Source of the DNA: Pirellulaceae bacterium
GTDB taxonomy: Bacteria; Planctomycetota; Planctomycetia; Pirellulales; Pirellulaceae
DNA length: 64,000 nt
Direction: 5' to 3'
NCBI GenBank assembly: GCA_022448315.1
Contig: JAKVCA010000003.1
Span: forward strand, 1-64,000
The translations under genes and the position numbers were made by a program. Of the stretch, positions 9,706 through 18,640 are shown in pieces (position 1 is the first letter of the stretch; every line of letters begins with the position of its first letter). The notes beneath the pieces are model-generated. The model searched no databases, was not told the origin of the DNA, and saw only the letters and a program-made list of their open reading frames with translations.

Positions 9706-12700
9706 ATGGGTGAACAAATGCCTGAAGTACGAGATCCATCAGCGACGAGTCTTGACCCAATTTTGCCGGTCGATGCGGAGGATCATTTTGCAGAGCAGGT
9801 TTGGACTCGCCTTGGACAAACTTTGGGACATCAAAAAACGGTCGAAGAAGTGCGACGTGAGCGTCATACCCTGCAGGCTTATATTGACCTCCTGTTGGCC
9901 GCGAACGATTACGCGAGTCCGCCCACGAAATCAGCCGCCCTGGCTCATAACGACGCCACCCAACTGATTCGTAATCTCTCCCAAAAGTCGCGACGCAACA
10001 AAGAGTTGCGTTGCCCGGCGGATGATCGAATTGAGACCTTTCTGCAAGCGACGTTGGGAGATGTGGCACCGGAAGAAGATCTCCGCCTACCTCATCGCAC
10101 ACTCATCCTAGACCGCCCAGGAGTGGCACGTGAACTTTCGCTGCCCTGGGATAGGGACGACTATCGAAATTCCTTCGTGGAATCTTACCGGGTCCTGAAT
10201 GGTGTCCTCCACAATCCCAAGCACGATCGAAGAACGACCGTAGGAACCTTCCACATTGTGGAAGGTTCGATTCCTGTCCCTGGAGACAAACGTGAGGTTC
10301 CTCGCCAAGCTTTCGCTCGACTATTCGCTCTGTCGTTGAAACCGGAAAAACAGATCTCGCAGATCCCTTATACCAGCACGCTCCCCGAACCCGCGCATGG
10401 CCTTGTTTCGCTGTTGATTCGTCCGACATTGTGCCCTGCGGTCCCGGGGGTCAATCCAGAACAGAAGATCGAGGTCCGTTTCTTTGTCCCGGGAAGTTTC
10501 GTGAGCAATCTGGATTTCGTGGAATCCATCTTTGGCAACGGAGGCAACCCCTTTGATCCTGCCAATGATTCCGGCTTGGACGTCGAGCATTGGTCGGGGC
10601 ACACCGGATGTGTCATCCTCGCCCCTCAAATGCTCAAGGCTCGCAAGAAGGACCTTGGCCTGCCTCACTACGATGAAGCGACAGAGCGGCAACGTCAGGA
10701 TGGCATGTGCTGGAAAAATGAGGAAGACCTCTACAACGATGGCCAGCCTTTTAAACTCACATGCCGCACTGACGCGGGCGTTGTCGTCACCCTAATCGCT
10801 GACAACTATTTTGGTTACTGCAAAAAGGAGGTCAAAACCCAACTCTCCTACGCCGCAAACCTTTACGGCAACACCGAAGAAGAGCACGCGGGAGGCGCGA
10901 TTGCATTTCAAAGTTACAGCCTGGGAAATGAATTTGCTTTCAACAGTCGCAAGTACAACGACCGCACGTGGCAGGATCTGGTGAACGAATACCCAGATTT
11001 CCTCGAAGTCGATCACGAGCAGGGTATTGCAACAGACAAGCGGTATCCCCAGCTAAAATATGTGAACGAAAATGCGTTCGTTTCGATTGAAGACCAAACG
11101 GTCACGTGGACCTACAACGGCCAGGCGAGGGAAATTCCTCTGCTGCCCGACGAAGTCTACATGGGACCAAGTGGGTATCGAGTCCGTATGGAACGTCACC
11201 CTGCGGCTCCCACCTGGCGTTTGATAGGGACCATCGGCGAAGGCACTTTTTGCCACAAACCATGCACCGTGAGCGGGGGCGGCAAAAGCGAAATCAGCAA
11301 AAGCCTGAAAGACTTCATGCTTTATGGTCCGATTTTCGTCGCCGATGCAGAGAGTGACATGCAGCGACTGGATGAGGTCTTCACTCGTGACTACTCCACT
11401 CGGTGGCACGAAAACATGGAAGACAAACCGAGCTATGAAGATGGTCCCAGCCGAAAACTTCTTGACCCCAACCGTTCGCTTGGTAGCGTCATCAAACTGT
11501 TGACTCCGAGTGCCATCTACAATGCCGAATACAACGCGTGGCTGGAATCGATCCCCAACTATCTCTACGCCCTTGTCTTCATTATCAAACGATTTGAACG
11601 ACCGGGCTGGGAGACGAATTGGCGTGACTTTTTCTCGGTCGATGTGGTGAATGGCCACCCTGGGCACGAGTTAAAATACGAAGGTCGAACACTCGTAGGT
11701 CAATATCTGCGAGTCGGATTACTTCGCAATCACTCGTGGCGAACCTTTAAATTGCGGCAGGACTTTTACCCTGCAGAGAAGCTCCAGACCGAAGATGACA
11801 TCAGTGTTTCCACCGTAGTTCCCGGATCCGAAATTGACGGGAGCCAGTTTACCGATGATCGCAGCTATAAGTACGTCACCAACTGTGAGTATCGACTTTT
11901 TCAGAGACCAGATGAAGCGATCAACCGGGGTATGGACAAGCAGGCCGAAGCCGACCTCTCTCAGCCCGAAAATTTTCTGTCAAATTTCCAGCCTCTGAAT
12001 CGCGATCAAATCGATCACATGGTGAAATTTGCCGTCGACCTCGACGAGTTTACTCCACCGATGAAAAGTCTTCTGATCGGCATGTCGGAGAGCGATGCCA
12101 ACTATGTGGTCTGTTCGTCGAACCCCAGATTGTTGGGCAAGAGCGTTTCCAAGAATCCGCGTTACCTTCAGAAGAGGCCCGATTTGGCCCAACCCGCCAA
12201 ATACCACATCGGCAAGATGGGCATGCGACTGTTTCACTCCATCCCGGCCGATCAACCGGTGATGAAAACGGTGGATGCGGTGTTGTTCGGTCGACGCAAC
12301 AATCCGCCAGATAAGACGACGGGCATCAAAGGCCTGTGTGTCTACAGTCCGCTGCACTTCCAACCGCTCCCCGAGCTTTTCATGGACTTCATCTGCTCCA
12401 TGACGGGTAAAAGCCCATCCACGACGGGCTTTGGCAGCGAAGGCGCCCTCACCAAGGGGCCCTTCAACATGTTGCCCCCCGCCATCGACTTGAACGATGC
12501 TCTGGTAAGTTACATCCTTACGGGATTGCAAGGATTTTCGACGCCCGCCGGCTTTATCGGGCCCGAGTTTCAAGTGGATCACGATATCAGCTTGTTGATT
12601 CCCGAAATCTGGTGTCGTCTCCGTGGACAGGAACGCGACCCAGCTTATCTGATCCGCGAAGGTTTGCTGGAACGTCTGACCGACTATGAGTATGACGGTC

Positions 12701-13281
12701 AACCGGTTCTCGCAAGTCGCCTCGGATATCGCATTACCGGCGAATTCGTCCGACGATTCATGGGCCGCGTTTTTGACAACCCCGGCAAGGTATTTGATCA
12801 GCCGTGGCTTCACCCCGAAACGCAGGATCAGGATTCGTTCTCGGAGGGGATCCAATACATTACCGCGGCACAAAAGCAAGTGGCTCAGCGGTACTTTGAT
12901 GACGGCACGATCAGCCTCGCATGCCCTCCGATTCAGAAATTGCTCGAAGTCATGGTCAATGGACAGGGGGCTGAAGCACTTGATTGTCCTGACCTGCGTC
13001 ACATGTTCACTCGTGACTACCTCTTGGCAAGCGACTGGTACCAAGAGCGACTGGAGCAGAAAGTCCGCATCAACCAGCGGCTTTCATCCCGCAAGGCGGA
13101 ATACCTTACGGCCTACCTGGATCAACACGTCGACGACCGGGTGACCGAGCAACTGAGGTTGAAGGAGCGACTCGCGTGGATTCAGGATGAACACTCAAGG
13201 TGGCAAGCACCGGATGCAGCCCAACAACTGGTCGGTACCCTTGGCGCGCAACCGTTGCCGTCTTCCTTGAACATCAAATGA
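9706..13281 (+). CDS. probable PPi-type phosphoenolpyruvate carboxykinase
   Basis: A 1191-residue cytoplasmic protein without signal peptide or membrane segments. I read it as the pyrophosphate-dependent PEP carboxykinase (EC 4.1.1.38; oxaloacetate + PPi to PEP + CO2 + Pi). This family was described from Entamoeba and Propionibacterium and is about twice the size of the ATP and GTP enzymes. Supporting features are the length, a phosphate-loop-like segment TVSGGGKSEISKS near residue 522, and a nearby conserved-looking motif, LQTEDDISVSTVVPG, near 700. This rests on memory of the family, not on an alignment. If correct, it joins PEP and oxaloacetate pools using PPi. The start could also be ATG 9718. 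The end overlaps the convergent membrane-protein gene by 8 bases. The alternative is a large conserved protein of unknown function. Confidence 0.6.
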   Translation: MGEQMPEVRDPSATSLDPILPVDAEDHFAEQVWTRLGQTLGHQKTVEEVRRERHTLQAYIDLLLAANDYASPPTKSAALAHNDATQLIRNLSQKSRRNKELRCPADDRIETFLQATLGDVAPEEDLRLPHRTLILDRPGVARELSLPWDRDDYRNSFVESYRVLNGVLHNPKHDRRTTVGTFHIVEGSIPVPGDKREVPRQAFARLFALSLKPEKQISQIPYTSTLPEPAHGLVSLLIRPTLCPAVPGVNPEQKIEVRFFVPGSFVSNLDFVESIFGNGGNPFDPANDSGLDVEHWSGHTGCVILAPQMLKARKKDLGLPHYDEATERQRQDGMCWKNEEDLYNDGQPFKLTCRTDAGVVVTLIADNYFGYCKKEVKTQLSYAANLYGNTEEEHAGGAIAFQSYSLGNEFAFNSRKYNDRTWQDLVNEYPDFLEVDHEQGIATDKRYPQLKYVNENAFVSIEDQTVTWTYNGQAREIPLLPDEVYMGPSGYRVRMERHPAAPTWRLIGTIGEGTFCHKPCTVSGGGKSEISKSLKDFMLYGPIFVADAESDMQRLDEVFTRDYSTRWHENMEDKPSYEDGPSRKLLDPNRSLGSVIKLLTPSAIYNAEYNAWLESIPNYLYALVFIIKRFERPGWETNWRDFFSVDVVNGHPGHELKYEGRTLVGQYLRVGLLRNHSWRTFKLRQDFYPAEKLQTEDDISVSTVVPGSEIDGSQFTDDRSYKYVTNCEYRLFQRPDEAINRGMDKQAEADLSQPENFLSNFQPLNRDQIDHMVKFAVDLDEFTPPMKSLLIGMSESDANYVVCSSNPRLLGKSVSKNPRYLQKRPDLAQPAKYHIGKMGMRLFHSIPADQPVMKTVDAVLFGRRNNPPDKTTGIKGLCVYSPLHFQPLPELFMDFICSMTGKSPSTTGFGSEGALTKGPFNMLPPAIDLNDALVSYILTGLQGFSTPAGFIGPEFQVDHDISLLIPEIWCRLRGQERDPAYLIREGLLERLTDYEYDGQPVLASRLGYRITGEFVRRFMGRVFDNPGKVFDQPWLHPETQDQDSFSEGIQYITAAQKQVAQRYFDDGTISLACPPIQKLLEVMVNGQGAEALDCPDLRHMFTRDYLLASDWYQERLEQKVRINQRLSSRKAEYLTAYLDQHVDDRVTEQLRLKERLAWIQDEHSRWQAPDAAQQLVGTLGAQPLPSSLNIK

Positions 13282-13813
13282 TTTGCCGCGGAGTTCCTTC
13301 TTCTCCACGCATCCAGCCGTAAGTCAGCACGCTTGCCAAGACAAGCGTGCTGAGCCACTGGCTCGCGCTAACGATCAGATAGACTCGGTGCAGGGCATAA
13401 AAAGTATCGTAATCGAGGATCTGGCGATTCACAGGATCGACATATTGATCGACTTGCCTGTAAAGCACACCCAGAACCATTAACGTGACCATCAGGTACA
13501 GGGTGAAGCCCACGGCCGTTTTCCAAGACCTCGCTGTTGGGCCCGACATGGAAGGCCGCCACGAGGTCATGCTCAGCGCGGCAAGAGTACTGACGACTGC
13601 AGTCCAGCCAATGCCATTCAGCCAGGGTGTCACGGCTCGAGTCACCAATCCCTGTTCGAGATCACTCCCAAGTACCTCCGCTCCGAGGGGTACGACCACT
13701 CCACTGTAAAACGCGAAGCCTCCCTGCCAGCCAATCAACCAGATAAGGCACCAGGCACGGAGTAGGACTTCGCGCCAGGGCTGACATCGCGGGTTGGGTT
13801 CGAGCTGGTTCAT
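13274..13813 (-). CDS. small integral membrane protein of unknown function
   Basis: A 179-residue protein with four predicted membrane helices: LLRAWCLIWLIGWQGGFAFYSG, GWTAVVSTLAALSM, VGFTLYLMVTLMVLGVLY and VYLIVSASQWLSTLVLASVLTYG. I chose ATG 13813 because a GAGG sequence lies 8 bases before it. An upstream GTG at 13885, next to the folK stop, would add 24 residues without hydrophobic character. The N-terminal GFAFYSGVVVPLG is reminiscent of DUF4149-type proteins, but I cannot assign a family. It lies directly downstream of folK on the same strand, and its 3' end overlaps the opposite-strand carboxykinase gene. Confidence 0.7.
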   Translation of the reverse strand: MNQLEPNPRCQPWREVLLRAWCLIWLIGWQGGFAFYSGVVVPLGAEVLGSDLEQGLVTRAVTPWLNGIGWTAVVSTLAALSMTSWRPSMSGPTARSWKTAVGFTLYLMVTLMVLGVLYRQVDQYVDPVNRQILDYDTFYALHRVYLIVSASQWLSTLVLASVLTYGWMRGEEGTPRQII

Positions 13814-13888
13814 TTCGGATTCCTCACCCCGCCCCAGTAATTCAGTTACCGGGAGTCGGACAATCCTGGTTCGTTTGAGAGGCACTCA

Positions 13889-14767
13889 TCAGAGGGCCAA
13901 CATCGACTCGATGGCACCGACCACCTCCTGCCGAATCCGCTTGGGGTCGTCATTATCCAGTTGCAATTCAATCCTAGGGGGGGCATCGAGGCCATCGCTC
14001 ACCTGCCCGAACCAAGGTGTGGAGAAGGCATTTCGAATCACGAGCTTGGGACGTCGATTCTGGTTTCTTAAGACAGTCTTCAGACTTGCGGCTGAACTCT
14101 CAGACGGCAGCATCAGAACGAATGCGGAGGGAGGCCCTCCAAGAACGCTTTCGTTTTCGAGTCGGGCGAATCCCTCAGCGACTGTCGTGCGTAAATCAGT
14201 CGCCTCAGTAACAACTTCGCAGTGCACCTCTGGTTCGAATGACTGCGAAGTGATCGATTGGCCATGCTCCAATTTGTCGAGAAGCCAGACCACAAAATTG
14301 GGTTGGCCATTCAGTGCTTGCCAAACTTCGGCCAACGTAGCCCCGCACCCCGGATGAAACATGTCCCCAGCGATTTGTACCGCGGGTTGCATCACAAATC
14401 GACGAAACGCCATTCGCGGATGAGGAACCCAAAGGGGCTGAGAAATGATGATCTGGTTTCCGTAAAGTAACAGGTCCAGATCGATTTTCCTGGCGCCCCA
14501 ACGGATGGTTCGCTCTCGCCCTAACTCGATTTCAGTATCCAACAGATGTTGGAGCCACTCTCGGGGAGGCAGCTGGACATCAAATCGGGCCGCTGCGTTA
14601 AGGAACATGGCATCGCTATCGGAAACACCAATGGGTCGTGTCTCGAGGACGTCACTCATACCAAGCAATCGGACGCCCGGGCGACTGACAATCAGGTCGA
14701 TGGCCTCTTGAAGCACTTCACTGCGGTTACTCAGATTTGCCCCCAGGGCGATTAGAGTCTCGGGCAC
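13889..14767 (-). CDS. folK: HPPK (folate synthesis) with C-terminal extension
   Basis: 2-amino-4-hydroxy-6-hydroxymethyldihydropteridine diphosphokinase, which transfers pyrophosphate from ATP to the pterin in folate synthesis. Residues 1-155 carry the family signatures LIALGANLSNR, MFLNAAARFDV, ELGRERTIRWGARKIDLDLLLYG and VPHPRMAFRRFVMQP. HPPK is usually about 160 residues, but this protein has 292. The extra C-terminal part (about 160-292) contains FARLENESVLGGPPSAFVLML and LQLDNDDPKRIRQEVVGAIESML and is unknown to me. It looks like a small alpha/beta domain, possibly kinase-like. The start is GTG 14767, with GAGG 8 bases upstream. A membrane-protein gene follows closely. Confidence 0.88.
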   Translation of the reverse strand: MPETLIALGANLSNRSEVLQEAIDLIVSRPGVRLLGMSDVLETRPIGVSDSDAMFLNAAARFDVQLPPREWLQHLLDTEIELGRERTIRWGARKIDLDLLLYGNQIIISQPLWVPHPRMAFRRFVMQPAVQIAGDMFHPGCGATLAEVWQALNGQPNFVVWLLDKLEHGQSITSQSFEPEVHCEVVTEATDLRTTVAEGFARLENESVLGGPPSAFVLMLPSESSAASLKTVLRNQNRRPKLVIRNAFSTPWFGQVSDGLDAPPRIELQLDNDDPKRIRQEVVGAIESMLAL

Positions 14768-14772
14768 ACTTT

Positions 14773-14804
14773 TCCCTCGTATCTAAATCAGTATCCCTCG
14801 TATC
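14773..14804. repeat. 11-bp direct repeat upstream of folK
   Basis: The sequence TCCCTCGTATC occurs at 14773-14783 and again at 14794-14804, 21 bases apart centre to centre. The first copy overlaps the ribosome binding site of folK. It may be a slippage product or a binding site for a regulator; the sequence alone does not decide. Confidence 0.5.
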
Positions 14805-14888
14805 CACAACATCCCGTCCACCGCACCCTTCCCGACAGGATACTCAAGTCGCATACCTTTGGATTTCAGGCTTCGTCGTCCCAAACAT

Positions 14889-15668
14889 TCATGGAATCGC
14901 GAATCGTCGGCACGCATTTCTTGTCGTCTGCCGGGCCAGTTCCGAAGGGTCAATTTGATGAGCGTCAGCCAGGCATCGAGCCGTATGCACCATCAGTGCA
15001 GGTTCGTTGGGCCGTTGCCCTCGCTTGGGATGAGGGGCCAGATAGGGTGAATCGGTTTCGATCAACAACCGATCCAGCGGAATCCGCGCCGCGACATCTC
15101 TCAAGTTCGCGGCGTTTTTGAACGTTACCATCCCAGCAAAACTGATGTCGAGCCCCAGATCCATGGCCGCCTCGGCGGTATCGAGAGACCCGGTAAATGA
15201 ATGCATCACACCATTCAACAACTGGCCATCCGACCAGCGAGTCAACGATTTGATAATCTCGGCTTCACACTCCCTCATATGAACAATAAAGGGCAAATGG
15301 GTTTGCTGTGAAAGCCGCACGTGACGTTCGAACCACTGCTCCTGGATTTCGAAGGGGCAATGATCCCAATAGCGATCCAGTCCCGTTTCGCCGATCGCAA
15401 CGACGCGCTCACGCCCAACCAGATCTTGGATGAGATCCCAGTCCTCGAGCTTGGCTTCGTGCGCATAATTGGGCTGAATCCCAGCCGCCGCCCAGACATG
15501 GGGTGAACCTTCGGCAATCTCCCAGCACTTCTGACTGGAGGTCGCCGTCGTACCCATCGCGATCATGTACCGCACTCCTGCGGCAACGGCTCGCGCAATG
15601 ACCTCGTCCCGGACGTCTGCAAATTGCTCATCATCGAGGTGGGCATGCGTATCAAACAAAGAGTCCAT
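14889..15668 (-). CDS. TatD family metal-dependent hydrolase/DNase
   Basis: A 259-residue TatD-type hydrolase with a metal-binding amidohydrolase-like barrel. All expected ligand motifs are visible: FDTHAHLDD (HxH) at the N-terminus, GETGLDRYW (Glu), FIVHMRECE (His), GVMHSFTGS (His) and LIETDSPYLAPHP (Asp) near the C-terminus. Family members are 3'-5' DNases or related hydrolases in the cytoplasm. The start at 15668 gives the canonical MDSLFDTHAHLDD and has AGGTCG upstream; a frame-consistent ATG at 15686 adds six residues. It lies between folK and ilvC on the same strand but is separated from ilvC by a terminator. Confidence 0.92.
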   Translation of the reverse strand: MDSLFDTHAHLDDEQFADVRDEVIARAVAAGVRYMIAMGTTATSSQKCWEIAEGSPHVWAAAGIQPNYAHEAKLEDWDLIQDLVGRERVVAIGETGLDRYWDHCPFEIQEQWFERHVRLSQQTHLPFIVHMRECEAEIIKSLTRWSDGQLLNGVMHSFTGSLDTAEAAMDLGLDISFAGMVTFKNAANLRDVAARIPLDRLLIETDSPYLAPHPKRGQRPNEPALMVHTARCLADAHQIDPSELARQTTRNACRRFAIP

Positions 15669-15740
15669 CGTCCGACCTAAACTCATTCAGTAGGCACCAA
15701 GCGTGGGACTTGACCTGCGAGTCCCAGCTCTCATCCTATC

Positions 15741-15770
15741 AAAAAACGCCGACAGAAAACTGCCGGCGTT
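15741..15770 (-). terminator. Rho-independent terminator of ilvNC
   Basis: Read on the minus strand, AACGCCGGCAG and CTGTCGGCGTT form an 11-bp stem with one G-U pair around a TTTT loop. Six T residues follow. It lies about 40 bases after the ilvC stop and 70 bases before tatD, so it should end the ilvN-ilvC transcript. Confidence 0.88.
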
Positions 15771-15811
15771 CATGATTGAAGCTTGCCCCAAAGCGGGACG
15801 AGACGCGGTTC

Positions 15812-16816
15812 TTAAACCTCTTTGGCGTCGATCCAGGTCATCAATCGTCGCAATCGAACGCCCACGTCCTCAAGTTGATGATCACGTGCAAGCCGCCTCA
15901 TCGACTTGAAGGATGCTGCCCCAGCACGATTTTCAAGGATCCAATCCCTCGCGAATTGCCCCGTACGAATCTCGTTGAGGATTTTCTTCATCTCTTCTTT
16001 GGTCTCGGGAGTAATGATTCGGGGACCGCGGGTGTAGTCACCGTACTCCGCCGTGTTACTGACACTGTAACGCATGTAGTTCAGACCACCCTGATAGAAC
16101 AGGTCAACAATCAGCTTGAGTTCGTGCATGCACTCGAAGTAGGCCATTTCAGGTTGGTAGCCGGCTTCCACCAGAACTTCGAACCCAGTCCGAACCAATT
16201 CGCTCACACCTCCGCAGAGAACGACTTGCTCGCCAAACAGGTCGGTTTCGGTTTCTTCAGCAATCGTGGTTTCGATCACACCACCTCGAGTTCCACCAAT
16301 CCCTTTGGCGTAAGCAAGTCCCAAAGCTTTGGTTTCGTCAGCGGCGCCCTCCCCAAGAGCGATCAGTGCCGGCACTCCGCCCCCGGCTTCAAATTCACTC
16401 CGGACGAGGTGACCCGGTCCCTTCGGGGCAACGAGCAATCCGTCCACACCCTCGGGTGGCACGACCTGACCAAAATGCATGTTGAAACCGTGGGAGCACA
16501 TAAGCACATTGCCCGGCTCCAGATTGGGTAGAACCTGCTCTCGATACAAGTCGCCCTGCACTTCGTCCGGCAGCAAAATGTTGATCAGATCCGCTTTCTT
16601 CGTTGCTTCAGCCAACGACATGGGCTCAAATCCGTGACTGACGGCAAGATCATAGTTGGCACTGCCGGGACGTTGCCCGATGATCACATTACAACCACTG
16701 TCCCGGAGGTTCTGTGCCTGAGCGTGACCTTGCGAGCCATAACCCAGAATCGCAATCGTCTTGTCCTTCAGCAATGACAAATCAGCATCATTGTCGTAAT
16801 AAATCGTGGCTGCCAT
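15812..16816 (-). CDS. ilvC: ketol-acid reductoisomerase
   Basis: A 334-residue class I ketol-acid reductoisomerase, the NADPH- and Mg-dependent second step of valine, leucine and isoleucine synthesis. The Rossmann motif GYGSQGHAQAQNLRDSG is at residues 25-41. The C-terminal knotted domain holds the metal-binding segment EETETDLFGEQVVLCGG and a later GGLNYMRYSVSNTAEYG. I start at ATG 16816, which gives the canonical MAATIYYD and has AGGA 7 bases upstream, rather than at 16846. ilvN lies 63 bases upstream on the same strand, so the two form an operon. No ilvB is adjacent. Confidence 0.97.
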   Translation of the reverse strand: MAATIYYDNDADLSLLKDKTIAILGYGSQGHAQAQNLRDSGCNVIIGQRPGSANYDLAVSHGFEPMSLAEATKKADLINILLPDEVQGDLYREQVLPNLEPGNVLMCSHGFNMHFGQVVPPEGVDGLLVAPKGPGHLVRSEFEAGGGVPALIALGEGAADETKALGLAYAKGIGGTRGGVIETTIAEETETDLFGEQVVLCGGVSELVRTGFEVLVEAGYQPEMAYFECMHELKLIVDLFYQGGLNYMRYSVSNTAEYGDYTRGPRIITPETKEEMKKILNEIRTGQFARDWILENRAGAASFKSMRRLARDHQLEDVGVRLRRLMTWIDAKEV

Positions 16817-16879
16817 TTTGGTTTCCTGTTGATTACTCGCAAACAAAAGGGGGTGTATGAATAAAAACGGGGCGTCGTC

Positions 16880-17389
16880 TCATGATTCGGTTTCTCGGTG
16901 ACCATCCAGCCCACCACCTCGGACCATCGCAATCCGCCCTGTACGAACCAACTCAATGATTCCGTAAGGTCTCATCCGCTCGATGAAAGCCTCAATCTTG
17001 TTCTCGCGGCCACTGATTTCGATCATCAGGTCATCCGCACTGACATCCACAATGCTGCCTCGAAAAATATCGACAAGCTCGCGAATTTCAGCCCGCTCCG
17101 GTCCTGTTTGGGACTTGACCTTCATCAGCATCAAATCCCGCTCCACGTAATCTTGGGAGCTCACATCCACCACACGAACGACCGTGACAATCTTCTCCAG
17201 CTGCTTACGCACCTGCTCCAGCACTCGGTTGTCCCCAACAACGACAAAAGTCATCCTCGACAGTTGAGGATCATCCGTTTCCCCCACGGCGAGAGAATCA
17301 ATGTTGTAACCTCGCGATGCCAACATTCCTGAAATATGGGCCAGCACACCCGGAACATTTTGGACGATCGCCGACAGAACATGTCGCAT
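16880..17389 (-). CDS. ilvN: acetolactate synthase small (regulatory) subunit
   Basis: A 169-residue regulatory subunit of acetohydroxyacid synthase. An N-terminal ACT domain (MRHVLSAIVQNVPGVLAHISG, ASRGYNIDSLAVGETDD) binds branched-chain amino acids for feedback control. A C-terminal ALS_ss-C domain follows (RAEIRELVDIFRGSIVDVS, GRENKIEAFIERMRPYGIIELVRTG). The frame is open to 17434, but ATG 17389 matches the family start. It precedes ilvC on the same strand. The catalytic subunit gene ilvB is not present in the window, so it must be encoded elsewhere. Confidence 0.95.
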   Translation of the reverse strand: MRHVLSAIVQNVPGVLAHISGMLASRGYNIDSLAVGETDDPQLSRMTFVVVGDNRVLEQVRKQLEKIVTVVRVVDVSSQDYVERDLMLMKVKSQTGPERAEIRELVDIFRGSIVDVSADDLMIEISGRENKIEAFIERMRPYGIIELVRTGRIAMVRGGGLDGHRETES

Positions 17390-17766
17390 GGTGATTTTCC
17401 GCGTAAAACTGAAGACGTGTGAAGGGACGCCCACGAGCGATCACTCTGGGCAGAGCAGGGAGTACATGAACCGGTTGACAACTTGTCCGCGCAGTTCAAG
17501 TGGTCCGCTCAGTGGAACCAAGGGGACCTTAAATCACTCAAAAGGGTCATACAATCCCAAGAATCATCGCGAAACAAGCCCGTATCGTAGTCGTCAGCGA
17601 GTCGACCAACAAGGGCTCAAAGTTCACTCCGGGGGTCAACAATGAGGATCCCCACGGTTTTGTCAGTCACATCCGCGTTTCTACCTGTAACCGAACCTTT
17701 CGACCTGAGGAAGGTCGCCCCAACGACCGGCGATTCGCCCAGAAGCCCGTATCCCAGTTCAACTGT
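17390..17766. other. 377-base intergenic region with one short hairpin
   Basis: This lies between ilvN and the Rieske gene, both on the minus strand. It should hold the ilvNC promoter. I see no leader peptide rich in branched-chain residues and no T-box. At 17701-17717 CGACCT and AGGTCG can pair around a 5-base loop, about 50 bases after the Rieske stop. It has no T-run on the minus strand, so it is at best a weak terminator. Confidence 0.4.
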
Positions 17767-18099
17767 TTACTCATCTTCCTCGACGACTTTCGGCGTAATG
17801 CTCACCTGAATATCATCGTCTTGGATACGAACATCAAAGGCGTCCACCTTCAGGCGACGATTATCACACCAGGTCCCATCGCGGATATCAAAACGCCATG
17901 CGTGCAGAGGGCATAGAACGACACAATCTTCTACGTATCCAGCCCCCAGCGATGCGCCAGCGTGAGGACAGAGATCATCGATCGCGTGGTATTGGTTGTC
18001 CGCGTAGAAAACTGCGACCAAACGCCCGTCAACTTCTACCGTCTTTCCGGTATTCTCCGGGATTTCACCCACTTTCCCCACGGTGACATATTCACTCAT
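17767..18099 (-). CDS. Rieske-type [2Fe-2S] ferredoxin
   Basis: A 110-residue soluble Rieske protein. The cluster ligands are CPHAGA (Cys-x-His) near residue 44 and CPLHAW (Cys-x2-His) near residue 63, the two-box pattern of NirD-like and dioxygenase ferredoxins. It has no signal peptide or membrane anchor, so it should act in the cytoplasm as an electron carrier or as a small subunit of an oxygenase or nitrite reductase. No such partner gene is adjacent. The C-terminus is acidic (KVVEEDE). It is divergent from the MazG-like gene, and the roughly 200-base gap should hold both promoters. Confidence 0.9.
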   Translation of the reverse strand: MSEYVTVGKVGEIPENTGKTVEVDGRLVAVFYADNQYHAIDDLCPHAGASLGAGYVEDCVVLCPLHAWRFDIRDGTWCDNRRLKVDAFDVRIQDDDIQVSITPKVVEEDE

Positions 18100-18301
18100 A
18101 TTTTCACGCTCCTTGCCCTCAAACCGAGTCGAACGGCTTCCATTTGGCCTATGCTGAATAGAGGCTGACTTCTAGTCAACCCTGTTGGGATCAGGGACGA
18201 TAGACCCTGACGATCGGTTTGACAACCTCAGCAGAACGACACCCCAAGCATCGGCGGCCCGACTTGCCCCGCAACTTATTCATTGCTTTGGAGACCCAAC
18301 T

Positions 18302-18640
18302 TTGTCCCATCAAGCTCCTGAAGAGCCGTCTTCGCGTGAAATCAACCTGAAGGATTTTCAGCGGCTTATTCGCACCATGTACTACGAGAAAGATGAGGCA
18401 AGGGGCATCGAAGGCACCTTCATGTGGCTCATGGAGGAGGTGGGTGAGTTATCCAGTGCCCTCAGGGACGGTACCCAAGAGGAACGACTCGGGGAGTTCG
18501 CGGATGTGCTGGCTTGGCTCGCAACCATCGCCAACGTGGCCAAAATCGATCTAACCGAGGCTGTGCAACGTAAATATGGACACGGTTGTCCAGGTTGTAA
18601 TCACCTTGTGTGCGACTGCCCAGATGAGGAGAAGCCTTGA
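18302..18640 (+). CDS. MazG-like nucleotide pyrophosphohydrolase
   Basis: A small all-alpha NTP pyrophosphohydrolase of the MazG/dUTPase-like superfamily. The metal-binding motif is visible as WLMEEVGELSSAL (ExxE) followed by EFADVLAWL (ExxD) about 20 residues on. An unusual C-terminal tail, CPGCNHLVCDCP, has four cysteines and may bind a metal. The frame is open upstream to 18185. I chose a TTG start at 18302 because GGAG (18290-18293) lies 8 bases before it and the resulting 112 residues match the family length. Its likely role is hydrolysis of non-canonical or excess nucleoside triphosphates; the preferred substrate cannot be told. Confidence 0.82.
   Translation: MSHQAPEEPSSREINLKDFQRLIRTMYYEKDEARGIEGTFMWLMEEVGELSSALRDGTQEERLGEFADVLAWLATIANVAKIDLTEAVQRKYGHGCPGCNHLVCDCPDEEKP

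Noticed and set aside
9404..9967. 187-residue plus-strand frame crossing into the carboxykinase-like gene
   Set aside because: It overlaps the first 260 bases of a well-supported gene in another frame and resembles nothing known.
11980..13044. 354-residue minus-strand frame within the carboxykinase-like gene
   Set aside because: The plus-strand gene is intact over its whole length, and this frame has no ribosome binding site or recognisable motif.
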